From assembly GCA_028753945.1 (NCBI GenBank), contig JAPNXP010000014.1, positions 124,001 to 188,000 on the forward strand: 64,000 bases of DNA, read 5' to 3'. Shown piece by piece: positions 1-10,581 of this stretch. How positions within the stretch are numbered: position 1 is the first letter of the stretch; each line of letters opens with the position of its first letter. The position numbers and the translations under genes were made by a program. This DNA is from Hexactinellida sp. DTS-2022. Its lineage: Eukaryota > Porifera > Hexactinellida. The notes beneath the pieces were generated by a model. That model was not told the origin of the DNA and ran no database searches. It was given only the letters and a program-made list of their open reading frames with translations.

Positions 1-354
1 ACAACAATAAACAGGCTAATTGGAACTGGAACCAATTAAGTGGAGGGGACAGATTACATTTAAACGGAGTGAAAATATTTAATCAAAAATCTAAAAGATT
101 GCTAAGTGAAAAGCGTACCAAACAAACAAACAAACAAACAAACAAACAACAACAACAACAACAACACAACTAAAATGCAATACCAAACACTTCTCTGTAT
201 TCTGACACGAAATGTATTTCCAGACCGGCCTTAATAGAATCCGACAGATCATAGAAATCGCTTTGATTGGCTGACGGCAGAATTATCCGCTTAACGCCTT
301 CTCTCTTAGCCGCGATTAATTTCTCTTTTATCCCACCGACCGGAAGTACCTTTC

Positions 355-604
355 CTAGAGAGATTAATCATAAAGTCACACCTCTATAGAGAGATTAATC
401 ATATATTCACACCTCCATAGAGGGATTAATCATATATTCACACCTCTATAGAGGGATTAATCATATATTCACACCTCCATAGAGGGATTAATCATAAAGT
501 CACACCTCTATAGAGGGATTAATCATATATTCACACCTCTATAGAGAGATTAATCATATATTCACACCTCTATAGAGGGATTAATCATATATTCACACCT
601 CTAA
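355..604. repeat. 31-bp minisatellite in LONP1 intron 11, copy 1 (8 units)
   Basis: Tandem 31-bp units of the form GATTAATCATA...CACACCTCTATAGAG fill the 3' end of the intron. The first unit begins at the splice acceptor itself (CTAG next to exon 12 at 354). Units differ at a few positions (AAAGT or TATTC in the middle, CTCTA or CTCCA at the end). The eight units match, in order, the last eight of the fifteen units in copy 2. Confidence 0.95.
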
Positions 605-1017
605 AGTGGTTCCCATAACAGGGGATACGAAATACAGTCCCTATCCCTCATTTGTAAAACGCCAAAAGTAAATTTGACTAATCAATTAACTAAACTTAAC
701 GAACCTATTGTTAATGAATTAACCTGAATTAACCTGAATTAACAGGAACTAAGCACGTATTAAAAGGAAATAAGCACATATTAACCGTTATTGTTGACGG
801 TACACACGAAACTGTGTCTATAATTAGAACTCACCTGTGAGAGAAATCTCGCCAGTCATCGCGAGATCCGGTTTGACGGGGCGTCCGGTAGCTAGCGACA
901 GCAGAGAGGTAACCATGGTAACGCCAGCGGAGGGACCGTCTTTGGGAGTGGCCCCCTCCGGGACATGCAAATGCACCGCATTCCTATCGAAGTACTCCGT
1001 ATCCGGGCAAACGTCAG

Positions 1018-1284
1018 CTATAAATAGAGGACAAAGCAATCAAATAAATTATTCTTATTTCTTTATGATAGCGATTCCCAACCGTTTAAAAATATCCGGA
1101 AAAACTAACAAACAAACAACCATCCAACAATCTAGTGTTCTCTAGTAGTAAGCTCGCCTTTTAGCAAGCAAATTAGTGTAAAATGCGACTTGCTATTATG
1201 CGAACACCACTGTATGTATAATTAGTATATAATCACGCTATTATAGCCAGGTAACAATAATTACAGTTTAGTCAAGATCTGCAA
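1018..1284. other. Non-coding left flank of satellite array 1 (intron 10)
   Basis: This AT-rich intronic stretch between exon 11 and the satellite is conserved in all three LONP1 copies. Around 1133-1214 it contains a small foldback (AGTAAGCTCGC... to ...GCGACTTGCT, ending CACTGTA), probably an old MITE. No gene is visible here. Confidence 0.7.
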
Positions 1285-4200
1285 CTTTATAATATTGTAC
1301 GCATTTTGCGTACAATATACAGCACATTATTTACAGTGGACCTTCGTTGGGATTCGAAATTCATTATATCCCTTTATAATATTGTACGCATTTTGCGTAC
1401 AATATATAGCACATTATTTACAGTGGACCTTCGTTGGGATTCGAAATTCATTATATCCACTTTATAATATTGTACGCATTTTGCGTACAATATACAGCAC
1501 ATTATATACAGTAGACCTTCGTTGAGATTAGAAATTCATTATATCCACTTTATAATATTGTACGCATTTTGCGTACAATGTACAGCACATTATATACAGT
1601 GGACCTTCGTTGAGATTCGAAATTCATTATATCCACTTTATAATATTGTACGCATTTTGCGTACAATATACAGCACATTATATACAGTGGACCTTCGTTG
1701 AGATTCGAAATTCATTATATCCACTTTATAATATTGTACGCATTTTGCGTACAATATACAGCACATTATATACAGTGGACCTTCGTTGGGATTCGAAATT
1801 TATTATATCCACTTTATAATATTGTACGCATTTTGCGTACAATGTACAGCACATTATATACAGTGGACCTTCGTTGAGATTCGAAATTCATTATATCCAC
1901 TTTATAATATTGTACGCATTTTGCGTACAATATACAGCACATTATATACAGTAGACCTTCGTTGAGATTCGAAATTCATTATATCCACTTTATAATATTG
2001 TACGCATTTTGCGTACAATATACAGCACATTATATACAGTAGACCTTCGTTGAGATTCGAAATTCATTATATCCACTTTATAATATTGTACGCATTTTGC
2101 GTACAATATACAGCACATTATTTACAGTGGACCTTCGTTGGGATTCGAAATTCATTATATCCACTTTATAATATTGTACGCATTTTGCGTACAATATACA
2201 GCACATTATATACAGTAGACCTTCGTTGAGATTCGAAATTCATTATATCCACTTTATAATATTGTACGCATTTTGCGTACAATATACAGCACATTATATA
2301 CAGTGGACCTTCGTTGAGATTCGAAATTCATTATATCCACTTTATAATATTGTACGCATTTTGCGTACAATATACAGCACATTATATACAGTAGACCGTC
2401 GTTGAGATTAGAAATTCATTATATCCACTTTATAATATTGTACGCATTTTGCGTACAATGTACAGCACATTATATACAGTGGACCTTCGTTGAGATTCGA
2501 AATTCATTATATCCACTTTATAATATTGTACGCATTTTGCGTACAATATACAGCACATTATATACAGTAGACCTTCGTTGAGATTCGAAATTCATTATAT
2601 CCACTTTATAATATTGTACGCATTTTGCGTACAATATACAGCACATTATTTACAGTGGACCTTCGTTGGGATTCGAAATTTATTATATCCACTTTATAAT
2701 ATTGTACGCATTTTGCGTACAATATACAGCACATTATATACAGTAGACCGTCGTTGAGATTCGAAATTCATTATATCCACTTTATAATATTGTACGCATT
2801 TTGCGTACAATGTACAGCACATTATATACAGTGGACCTTCGTTGAGATTCGAAATTCATTATATCCACTTTATAATATTGTACGCATTTTGCGTACAATA
2901 TACAGCACATTATATACAGTAGACCTTCGTTGAGATTCGAAATTCATTATATCCACTTTATAATATTGTACGCATTTTGCGTACAATATACAGCACATTA
3001 TATACAGTAGACCTTCGTTGGGATTCGAAATTTATTATATCCACTTTATAATATTGTACGCATTTTGCGTACAATATACAGCACATTATATACAGTGGAC
3101 CTTCGTTGAGATTCGAAATTCATTATATCCACTTTATAATATTGTACGCATTTTGCGTACAATATACAGCACATTATATACAGTAGACCGTCGTTGAGAT
3201 TCGAAATTCATTATATCCACTTTATAATATTGTACGCATTTTGCGTACAATATACAGCACATTATATACAGTGGACCTTCGTTGAGATTCGAAATTCATT
3301 ATATCCACTTTATAATATTGTACGCATTTTGCGTACAATATACAGCACATTATATACAGTAGACCGTCGTTGAGATTCGAAATTCATTATATCCACTTTA
3401 TAATATTGTACGCATTTTGCGTACAATGTACAGCACATTATATACAGTGGACCTTCGTTGAGATTCGAAATTCATTATATCCACTTTATAATATTGTACG
3501 CATTTTGCGTACAATATACAGCACATTATATACAGTAGACCTTCGATAAGATTCGAAATTCATTATATCCACTTTATAATATTGTACGCATTTTGCGTAC
3601 AATATACAGCACATTATATACAGTGGACCTTCGTTGGGATTCGAAATTCATTATATCCACTTTATAATATTGTACGCATTTTGCGTACAATGTACAGCAC
3701 ATTATATACAGTGGACCTTCGTTGAGATTCGAAATTCATTATATCCACTTTATAATATTGTACGCATTTTGCGTACAATATACAGCACATTATATACAGT
3801 AGACCTTCGTTGAGATTCGAAATTCATTATATCCACTTTATAATATTGTACGCATTTTGCGTACAATATACAGCACATTATTTACAGTGGACCTTCGTTG
3901 GGATTCGAAATTTATTATATCCACTTTATAATATTGTACGCATTTTGCGTACAATATACAGCACATTATATACAGTAGACCGTCGTTGAGATTCGAAATT
4001 CATTATATCCACTTTATAATATTGTACGCATTTTGCGTACAATGTACAGCACATTATATACAGTGGACCTTCGTTGAGATTCGAAATTCATTATATCCAC
4101 TTTATAATATTGTACGCATTTTGCGTACAATATACAGCACATTATATACAGTAGACCTTCGTTGAGATTCGAAATTCATTATATCCACTTTATAATATTG

Positions 4201-5560
4201 TACGCATTTTGCGTACAATATACAGCACATTATTTACAGTGGACCTTCGTTGGGATTCGAAATTTATTATATCCACTTTATAATATTGTACGCATTTTGC
4301 GTACAATATACAGCACATTATATACAGTGGACCTTCGTTGAGATTCGAAATTCATTATATCCACTTTATAATATTGTACGCATTTTGCGTACAATATACA
4401 GCACATTATATACAGTAGACCTTCGTTGAGATTCGAAATTCATTATATCCACTTTATAATATTGTACGCATTTTGCGTACAATATACAGCACATTATATA
4501 CAGTAGACCGTCGTTGAGATTCGAAATTCATTATATCCACTTTATAATATTGTACGCATTTTGCGTACAATATACAGCACATTATATACAGTGGACCTTC
4601 GTTGAGATTCGAAATTCATTATATCCACTTTATAATATTGTACGCATTTTGCGTACAATATACAGCACATTATATACAGTAGACCGTCGTTGAGATTCGA
4701 AATTCATTATATCCACTTTATAATATTGTACGCATTTTGCGTACAATGTACAGCACATTATATACAGTGGACCTTCGTTGAGATTCGAAATTCATTATAT
4801 CCACTTTATAATATTGTACGCATTTTGCGTACAATATACAGCACATTATATACAGTGGACCTTCGTTGGGATTCGAAATTCATTATATCCACTTTATAAT
4901 ATTGTACGCATTTTGCGTACAATATACAGCACATTATTTACAGTGGACCTTCGTTGGGATTCGAAATTTATTATATCCACTTTATAATATTGTACGCATT
5001 TTGCGTACAATATACAGCACATTATATACAGTGGACCTTTGTTGAGATTCGAAATTCATTATATCCACTTTATAATATTGTACGCATTTTGCGTACAATA
5101 TACAGCACATTATATACAGTAGACCTTCGTTGAGATTCGAAATTCATTATATCCACTTTATAATATTGTACGCATTTTGCGTACAATATACAGCACATTA
5201 TATACAGTGGACCTTCGTTGAGATTCGAAATTCATTATATCCACTTTATAATATTGTACGCATTTTGCGTACAATATACAGCACATTATATACAGTGGAC
5301 CTTCGTTGAGATTCGAAATTCATTATATCCACTTTATAATATTGTACGCATTTTGCGTACAATATACAGCACATTATATACAGTAGTCCTTCGTTGGGAT
5401 TCGAAATTCATTATATCCACTTTATAATATTGTACGCATTTTGCGTACAATATACAGCACATTATATACAGTAGACCTTCGTTGGGATTCGAAATTTATT
5501 ATATCCACTTTATAATATTGTACGCATTTTGCGTACAATATACAGCACATTATTTACAGT
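1285..5560. repeat. 88-bp satellite array 1 in LONP1 intron 10 (48 units + 53 bp)
   Basis: This is a direct tandem array of an 88-bp unit starting CTTTATAATATTGTACGCAT. Each unit has a near-perfect palindrome (arms ATATTGTACGCA and TGCGTACAATAT around TTT), then CAGCACATTAT, then a segment CAGTRGACCTTCGTTGRGAT. The length is exactly 48 units plus a 53-base partial unit, minus one base lost in an early unit (near 1370). Units differ almost only by substitutions. The array lies inside the intron between exons 10 and 11. Short open frames across it are periodic artefacts. Confidence 0.98.
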
Positions 5561-5740
5561 GTTACGACTACAAGCTCTATAATGCATACTTAACAGCTGA
5601 TAGTTTTATCACCTTTTGAGAGGGAAGATATGAATATCTACTTAGATATTAGAACTTGTTCCTAGATACAGTATTTTCTATCTCCCTGCCAAATTTCAAG
5701 CCTGTAGCTCTTTCCTCAATCAATTCTGACCAAACAAACA
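5561..5740. repeat. Interspersed repeat flanking satellite array 1
   Basis: This sequence between the array and exon 10 (it includes CACCTTTTGAGAGGGAAGAT) recurs beside the other two arrays at 20754-20930 and 41083-41265. A diverged copy without any satellite lies at about 59025-59165. It is therefore an interspersed element next to which the satellite sits, not part of the satellite. Copy 1 lacks an ACCAG present in the other two. Confidence 0.75.
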
Positions 5741-6180
5741 AACAAACAAAAAAATAAAAAAATCATTGTGATTTAATATATAACTGTGCACATACCAGTG
5801 TCCATTATGAATCTCCTCGCGACGCTTAGCGCTATCTGTCCCGACTCTTTCATGACGTCACCGAGCTTGCCGGTCAGCTTGAGGTCCCCAGTCCCCTTAT
5901 CCGACCTCCTAATTGGAACTGACTCTATGTAGAGGGTGGACCCCCCCATTGAGGTCCAGGCGAGACCCATGACCACCCCCGGAGGTGTCAAGTGGTACAG
6001 ACGGTCTGAGGGGAAGACGGGCTTGCCAACGTAGTCGGACAGGTTGTCAGAAGTTATCTGTAACGGGACTGTATTATGTACCATGGATAAATAAGGGATA
6101 GGGGAATATACAAATTCGGGCTTTATTGTTGTGGTTAGAAAAGCTATAATGCATAGTCCAACAATACTAAAGCTATTCCA

Positions 6181-6355
6181 TAGAGCCTCGTTAGTAGGAA
6201 TGTACACCAAGGGGACCGTCAAAATGTGTACGCCTTATCCGGAATTCGTATAAACCAATATGATTTGTATTGAAAAGGCTTTGAAGGGGACTGAAATAGT
6301 GTTCGTATTAACAGAATTTCGTATTAGCCGTGTTCGTATTAGCGAGGTTCTACTG
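6181..6355. mobile_element. Decayed family-A MITE in LONP1 copy 1 intron 9
   Basis: It starts with GCCTCGTTAGTAGGAA and ends with GCGAGGTTCTACTG followed by TA. It is an internally rearranged member of the family found intact at 46487-46669 and 51104-51286. Equivalent remnants lie in copies 2 and 3 at 21380-21538 and 41712-41856, so the insertion predates the duplications. Confidence 0.65.
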
Positions 6356-6395
6356 TATCCCCATTTGGTTAATGGACCATTCCCTTACCCCAATG

Positions 6396-6516
6396 TGTCC
6401 CTATACAAGTGACAGGGCATATAGGGTCCCCATACAATAGGGACTATATATAGGGTACCCATACAAGTGACAGGGTATATAGGGTCCCCATACAATAGGG
6501 ACTATATATAGGATAC
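6396..6516. repeat. Short tandem repeat abutting exon 9 donor (copy 1)
   Basis: About two units of a TACAAGTGACAGGGTATATAGG-type repeat run up to the exon 9 splice donor (GTATCC on the minus strand). The same repeat has four 55-bp units in copy 2. Confidence 0.75.
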
Positions 6517-6964
6517 CTGTATGGGTCCGGTGTCCCCTGTCTCCACGAGGTGTCGTGCCGACTTCCGGAGTATCCGGTCCAGCTGTTTCTGCAGATTCCT
6601 AACTCCGCTTTCTCTGCAATACCGACTTATGAGGGCAGGCAGCACTGAGTCAGAGAGAGAGATCTGATTGGTCAGCACGCCGCTCTGACGTAGTGCCTCC
6701 GGGATTAAGTGGCGCCTCGCTATCTCCACCTGCGTAGCAACCATATAAGCACTATGGAATGTGTGTATAACCGTAATGCGGTATGGTTCTACATTTACTT
6801 TGCCGACTATACTATAGTATATGGCCCAGTTCTAATTTGTTTTAAATTGCAAAAATTTCGAACAAAATAGGAAATAGTACGACTTTCCTTTTACAATTGT
6901 AGGAACATTGATTCAAGCCTGGTTTTTATCATATTCATGGTTTAGCAACGCTAAATTCGAACTA

Positions 6965-7213
6965 CAGTCGACTCCGCTTAATTAATTAATCGGGTCAAAA
7001 TTTCACAGGATTTATAAGACGGAATTACATATTGGCTTAAATATTTTCGGATAATAGATTTCTCTGCTTAATCGGGTCAAAGTAACCTGGTCCCGAGGTG
7101 ACTCTATTTCGACTGTACAGGTGACTCAATTCCCAAACATTTAATACAGTCAGTTTGACCCGATTAAGTGGAGAAATCTATTAACCGGTGGCTCTATTAA
7201 GCAGACCTGACTA
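6965..7213. mobile_element. Family-B MITE in LONP1 copy 1 intron 8
   Basis: It opens with TA-CAGTCGACTCCGCTTAAT and contains internal TAATCGGGTCAAA blocks in both orientations. It ends GCAGACCTGACTATA, an end typical of family C, so it may be a chimera. The copy 3 equivalent (42397-42498) is an internally deleted 102-bp form. Confidence 0.65.
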
Positions 7214-8499
7214 TAGTCCTTATTCTCATTATCCCAACTATTCCCTACTGCCCCCCCCCCCCCCTACCTTTTCCTCTGCTATGTACCCAGACACGTGTAT
7301 AACTTCCATTCTATCCAGCAGCGGACCAGGGATTGTGTCGGTAACGTTTGCAGTGCCTATAAATAGAACTCTGGACAGGTCGATGGGAACATCCAGATAG
7401 TGATCCAGGAAGTTCCTGTTCTGCTCCGGGTCCAGCAGCTCTAGGAGGGCGGAGGCCGGGTCCCCCTGGTACCCCCGACCCAGCTTGTCGATCTCGTCAA
7501 TCAGGATAAGCGGGTTCTCAGTCTGAACCTAAGTAATGGGATATAGAGAGATTACAATATGACATCAATATAAATATAAGTTATAACTGAGATTATATTA
7601 AAAGTCGAAACCGGATCAACGAACTACTGATTTTGCCGAATAATTATTCAATCGAATAATGATAGCTAAACATTCTAGATATAATATTTTCAAACCCAAT
7701 ATTCAAAATGCGTTCGCCTTTTATATTGAAAAGACTTTGAAGGGCACTGAAATAGTGTTGTATTAAGTATTAACCGTGTTCCTACTAGCGATATTCTACT
7801 ATATCTGGTTGCACCTTGATATTAACCTGAGACTACCTAGAACTGACATAACTCTACCTATAAGCTATACACTATACACTTATATAATTATAACCCTACC
7901 ACTAATGCTACTACACTTATTACTCTACCTTTTTGAGTGCCTGCACCACCTTGCCGGGCATGGCGCCCACATAGGTGCGTCTGTGTCCCTTTATCTCCGC
8001 CACGTCCGAGAGCCCCCCCACGCTAAACCGGAAGTACTCCCGATTAAGCGCGCGGGCAATGGACCGGCCTATGGAGGTCTTGCCCACACCGGGGGGTCCG
8101 CAGAAACAGAGGATCCTCCCCTGTGTGCCCCCCCTAAGCTTGGATACCGCTATGAACTCAAGAATGCGCTTCTTTATATCCTCTAGACCGTAATGGTCCT
8201 GTTCTAGGATAATGCTGGCTTCTGATAGGTCGAATCGCTCGTTACTGGACTGGCCCCAAGGAATGCTGGTTAGCCAATCGAGATAGTTTCTAGTTACGCT
8301 AAATTCAGAACTGTTTGTGTCCAGCAGCGACAACTTAGTTAGTTCCTCCTCAAACACCTCTGCCACGTGCTCAGGGGGAGACAGCTGGAGTAAACAACAA
8401 CAGGTAAACAACAAGTAAACAACGAGTCAACAAACAAACTAACTAAAGAACTAACTAAGTAACTTACTATCGAACGAACTAACTAATTAATTAACTAGA

Positions 8500-8753
8500 A
8501 GTTTGTTCGTTTGATCGTTCGTTCGTTCGTTAGTTGTTACTTGCTTACTTACTTACTTACTTAGTTCGTTCGTCCGTTCGTTCGTTCGTTAGCTAGTTCG
8601 TTCGTTAGTTAACTAGTTAGTTAGTTAGTTAGTTAACTAGTTAGTTAGTTAACTAGTTAGTTAGTTCGTTAGTTAACTAGTTAGTTAGTTAGTTAACTAG
8701 TTAGTTAGTTAACTAGTTAGTTAGTTCGTTAGTTAACTAGTTAGTTAGTTATT
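8500..8753. repeat. (GTTA/GTTC)n tetranucleotide tract, LONP1 copy 1 intron 6
   Basis: The intron consists largely of GTTAGTTA, GTTCGTTC and AACTAGTTAG tetranucleotide runs. It ends next to the exon 6 donor. The matching tract in copy 3 (43920-44008) is shorter. Confidence 0.9.
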
Positions 8754-8853
8754 TACCTTTTTCATTTTCCCCATGAACTTATCCCTCAGCTGCTCCTTAT
8801 CGTCCTTCTCGAGTCCCAATTCCTTCCGTATAATTCTCAGCTGTTCCATGAGG

Positions 8854-9036
8854 AGGTGTCACATCCGAATCCTCGATTTGTAGCCTGAGAGGGTGTTTGG
8901 CCAATAGGATAGTTCCTATTTTCTGTAGCTGGTTTAGCGACACAATAATTGTGTCGGTGAACTTCAGGATTATAAGTTCGGTTCTAACACCATTCAGCGA
9001 GTAAACTGATTGGTTGGATTCCGGCGGGAGGGACAT
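8854..9036 (-). pseudogene. PSMG3: Truncated PSMG3 fragment fused to LONP1 exon 6
   Basis: The reverse strand from the ATG at 9036 reads the first 60 or so codons of PSMG3 (MSLPPESNQ... through QIEDSDVT). It then jumps into LONP1 exon 6 out of frame. The joint shares four bases, AGGT (8854-8857), with both parents. Against the full PSMG3 at 23893-24249, two bases are missing just before the ATG, and the coding changes seen are synonymous. The second half of the protein is absent, so this copy is not expected to be functional. Confidence 0.85.
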
Positions 9037-9434
9037 CGCGACACAATTCTAACACCTAACTATGCAAAGTATAAACAACAACAACAATAAACAGGCTAAT
9101 TGGAACTGGAACCAATTAAGTGGAGGGGACAGATTACATTTAAACGGAGTGAAAATATTTAATCAAAAATCTAAAAGATTGCTAAGTGAAAAGCGTACCA
9201 AACAAACAAACAAACAAACAAACAAACAACAACAACAACAACAACACAACTAAAATGCAATACCAAACACTTCTCTGTATTCTGACACGAAATGTATTTC
9301 CAGACCGGCCTTAATAGAATCCGACAGATCATAGAAATCGCTTTGATTGGCTGACGGCAGAATTATCCGCTTAACGCCTTCTCTCTTAGCCGCGATTAAT
9401 TTCTCTTTTATCCCACCGACCGGAAGTACCTTTC

Positions 9435-9901
9435 CTAGAGAGATTAATCATAAAGTCACACCTCTGTAGAGAGATTAATCATAAAGTCACACCTCTATAG
9501 AGAGATTAATCATAAAGTCACACCTCTATAGAGAGATTAATCATATATTCACACCTCTATAGAGAGATTAATCATATATTCACACCTCCATAGAGGGATT
9601 AATCATATATTCACACCTCTATAGAGGGATTAATCATATATTTACACCTCTATAGAGGGATTAATCATAAAGTCACACCTCTATAGAGAGATTAATCATA
9701 TATTCACACCTCCATAGAGGGATTAATCATATATTCACACCTCTATAGAGGGATTAATCATATATTCACACCTCCATAGAGGGATTAATCATAAAGTCAC
9801 ACCTCTATAGAGGGATTAATCATATATTCACACCTCTATAGAGAGATTAATCATATATTCACACCTCTATAGAGGGATTAATCATATATTCACACCTCTA
9901 A
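9435..9901. repeat. 31-bp minisatellite in LONP1 intron 11, copy 2 (15 units)
   Basis: Fifteen 31-bp units begin at the exon 12 acceptor. By their diagnostic variants, units 1-7 equal the seven units of copy 3 (including CTCTGTAG and the TATTTACAC unit) and units 8-15 equal the eight units of copy 1. It is 217 bases (7 x 31) longer than copy 1. Confidence 0.95.
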
Positions 9902-10581
9902 AGTGGTTCCCATAACAGGGGATACGAAATACAGTCCCTATCCCTCATTTGTAAAACGCCAAAAGTAAATTTGACTAATCAATTAACTAAACTTAACGAA
10001 CCTATTGTTAATGAATTAACCTGAATTAACCTGAATTAACAGGAACTAAGCACGTATTAAAAGGAAATAAGCACATATTAACCGTTATTGTTGACGGTAC
10101 ACACGAAACTGTGTCTATAATTAGAACTCACCTGTGAGAGAAATCTCGCCAGTCATCGCGAGATCCGGTTTGACGGGGCGTCCGGTAGCTAGCGACAGCA
10201 GAGAGGTAACCATGGTAACGCCAGCGGAGGGACCGTCTTTGGGAGTGGCCCCCTCCGGGACATGCAAATGCACCGCATTCCTATCGAAGTACTCCGTATC
10301 CGGGCAAACGTCAGCTATAAATAGAGGACAAAGCAATCAAATAAATTATTCTTATTTCTTTATGATAGCGATTCCCAACCGTTTAAAAATATCCGGAAAA
10401 ACTAACAAACAAACAACCATCCAACAATCTAGTGTTCTCTAGTAGTAAGCTCGCCTTTTAGCAAGCAAATTAGTGTAAAATGCGACTTGCTATTATGCGA
10501 ACACCACTGTATGTATAATTAGTATATAATCACGCTATTATAGCCAGGTAACAATAATTACAGTTTAGTCAAGATCTGCAA

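Larger units (their letters stand above)
170..8857 (-). pseudogene. LONP1: LONP1 copy 1, 5'-truncated (exons 6 part to 12)
   Basis: This is a second copy of the mitochondrial Lon protease gene without its 5' half. Exons, in coding order: 8757-8857 (partial exon 6), 7929-8384, 7268-7528, 6517-6729, 5796-6057, 835-1017 and 170-354, with the stop codon at 170-172. They encode the end of the helical N-terminal region, the AAA+ module (Walker A GPPGVGKT, Walker B LILIDEID) and the full Lon protease domain (GPSAG serine, GGIKEK lysine). All splice sites and frames match the complete copy. There are no stops or frameshifts, and all differences I found are synonymous. It lacks the targeting peptide, the LON domain and a promoter of its own, because exon 6 is cut at about 8854 and joined to a PSMG3 fragment. 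Most likely a recent truncated duplicate. Read-through transcription or a haplotype assembly artefact remain possible. Confidence 0.85.

Noticed and set aside
837..1145. Plus-strand frame of 102 codons, repeated at 10134 and 25094
   Set aside because: It is the antisense shadow of LONP1 exon 11; the minus-strand reading has the Lon protease motif.
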